Of a DNA stretch of 35,848 bases, positions 34,622 to 35,848 are shown piece by piece. Source of the DNA: Trichosphaerium sp. ATCC 40318 (lineage: Eukaryota > Discosea > Flabellinia > Trichosidae); the NCBI GenBank assembly GCA_038496445.1, contig JALMLS010000428.1, positions 1-35,848 of the forward strand, in the 5' to 3' direction. Position numbers and translations under genes: made by a program. The notes below the pieces were generated by a model, which was given only the letters and a program-made list of their open reading frames with translations, did no database searches and was not told the DNA's origin. How positions within the stretch are numbered: the first letter of the stretch is position 1; each line of letters begins with the position of its first letter.

Positions 34622-35200
34622 TTATTGATAGAGTTTCTGTTGTGTTTCTTCAACAGTACACACATGACAAAGAGTATACTCGAACTTAAAGCCAGAAAAC
34701 CATCCTTTCTTAACTGCAAACAACTGGCAAACTGTTTCGTCGTTATCTAGGTTGAACCTGAACATATCTTCATTACCACTTCCAGACACCTTAACTCTTT
34801 GACTGCCTCTGAAACTAGTAAACAACGGCTCATCAAATATTCCTTCAATAAGACGTTCCAGTTGCCACCATCGTCTTACTTCGTACTGTCTAGTGTACTT
34901 TGGATCACATTCGATACCGTCTGTGCAAATTCTAAAGTCAACTGCGCTGTCTGTGACGAATTCGCGGTCTTCGCCGGTTCTTCGTCTGAAATTCTCTCTA
35001 GGTGGGTCGTAGGTTGTAGAGTATTCTGAATACATGTTTGTTTCGTCGTAGACGATGTTGTCTCCTTTAATCAACCAAGCTTTGCAATTAAAGTCTTGAG
35101 ACGTCTTCATAGTAACCTTAGGTACTGGCCTATACCGTACTGCGTTGCACAAGACGACAATGCTCAGTAACAGTACTGAGAGGATATTAAACGTGCCCAT
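34622..35200 (-). CDS. Secreted protein of unknown function
   Basis: Single-exon frame of 192 aa. Residues 1-20 form a clear signal peptide (MGTFNILSVLLLSIVVLCNA). The mature part is about 172 residues with six cysteines (FNCKAWL, FRICTDGIEC, ETVCQLF, TLCHVC), an Arg/Glu-rich middle (PPRENFRRRTGEDREF) and a Trp-rich stretch (YEVRRWWQLERLI). The C-terminal third looks like a beta-sandwich (FTSFRGSQRVKVSGSGNED; GFKFEYTLCHVC) in the manner of LURP/tubby-like or phospholipid-binding folds, but I would not assign one. It is preceded on its 5' side by about 650 bp without genes. It adds to the secreted set in this window. Confidence 0.7.
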   Translation of the reverse strand: MGTFNILSVLLLSIVVLCNAVRYRPVPKVTMKTSQDFNCKAWLIKGDNIVYDETNMYSEYSTTYDPPRENFRRRTGEDREFVTDSAVDFRICTDGIECDPKYTRQYEVRRWWQLERLIEGIFDEPLFTSFRGSQRVKVSGSGNEDMFRFNLDNDETVCQLFAVKKGWFSGFKFEYTLCHVCTVEETQQKLYQ

Positions 35201-35848
35201 CGTTTGTTTATGCTTCTGGGTAATGCCACTCGTGTTGTTTAAACGAAATAAAGGTGAGCTAGAAAAGTGATCTTAAAAAGCTTGACTATTTCTTGTTTTG
35301 TACATACATTGCTCGTTTATGGTAAGCGCACTTCCTTTCCGTATTTTGGGTGTACAAAGCCCGTTTGTCGAATACTTGCAGTACTACCGTAGTTAAGATT
35401 ATGATAACGTTCAAGAAATTTCCTATTTTAGAATGAGTCAAGTTCGTAAAAAAGCTAGCTAAGTCGCACATCATTTGGATTCTATATAAACTTAGAACCT
35501 ACTCCTTTTAGTTTACAACACACTTCTAAGTAAGAGTTTGATATTGGATCATGTGGCTTGTTGCTTGAAAGATACATCGTTTAGTAGTGCCTTGCCATAG
35601 CTCCTTTGTATATTGCTGACATATACCAATTACGACCGCATTGCAATTTCATGTATTATATGCACCAAAATGGCCGAGTATCATGGGCTTATTTAGTCTA
35701 AATAGACAAAAATTTTGCTCGCAAAGTTTACACACAAGTGCAATTTGTGAGTTAACTTAAATCTATCTTTCACCTACTTAGAACCGATCAAAAGTCTTCT
35801 TCTATTTACCCATCCAATGCGATTAGCATTTTGGTAGCTTTATAATCA
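35201..35848. other. Gene-free right edge
   Basis: Contains the promoter of the secreted orphan and the window edge. A 62-codon minus-strand frame at 35286-35474 has a short hydrophobic part but no other support. Nothing else seen. Confidence 0.4.

Overview
The window comes from the nuclear genome of an intron-rich, AT-rich single-celled eukaryote. Host genes are broken by many short introns, mostly about 45 to 110 nt, with GTACGT, GTATGT or GTAAGT donors, CTAAC-like branch points and a T-run running straight into the 3' AG. I cannot name the lineage. All exon models were built by eye from reading frame, splice signals and remembered family motifs; no search was run.

Layout. 1-5129: a divergent pair, a secreted endonuclease/exonuclease/phosphatase-fold enzyme (minus, cut by the window edge) and the spliceosomal DEAH helicase DHX15/Prp43 (plus, 13 exons). 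5350-6993: a dead F-box/MORN copy, then a divergent 14-3-3 gene. 7830-9831: three small genes, one soluble orphan and two small membrane proteins. 10827-14787: a complete Mutator-like (MULE) DNA transposon with a 10-bp target-site duplication, ends related to each other in inverted orientation and full of hairpins, and one 16-exon transposase gene that looks damaged. 15534-19077: a secreted multidomain glycoside hydrolase of bacterial architecture. 20672-28474: an LRR relic, two secreted cysteine-rich proteins, an F-box gene of unknown family, the last exon of a SAP-like gene, and an F-box/LRR gene. 28791-35200: a secreted bacterial-type S1 protease, a second F-box/LRR gene, an F-box/MORN gene and a secreted orphan.

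Two themes link the genes. First, a secretome: six genes start with signal peptides (EEP enzyme, glycoside hydrolase, S1 protease, two Cys-rich proteins, one orphan), as expected for an organism that feeds by, or attacks with, secreted enzymes. Second, an F-box set: four intact F-box genes with three different C-terminal recognition modules (LRR, MORN_2, unknown), plus two decayed copies. This points to an expanding and turning-over family of ubiquitin-ligase substrate adaptors. The hexamer CACGTG is strongly over-represented across the whole window, including promoters and introns.
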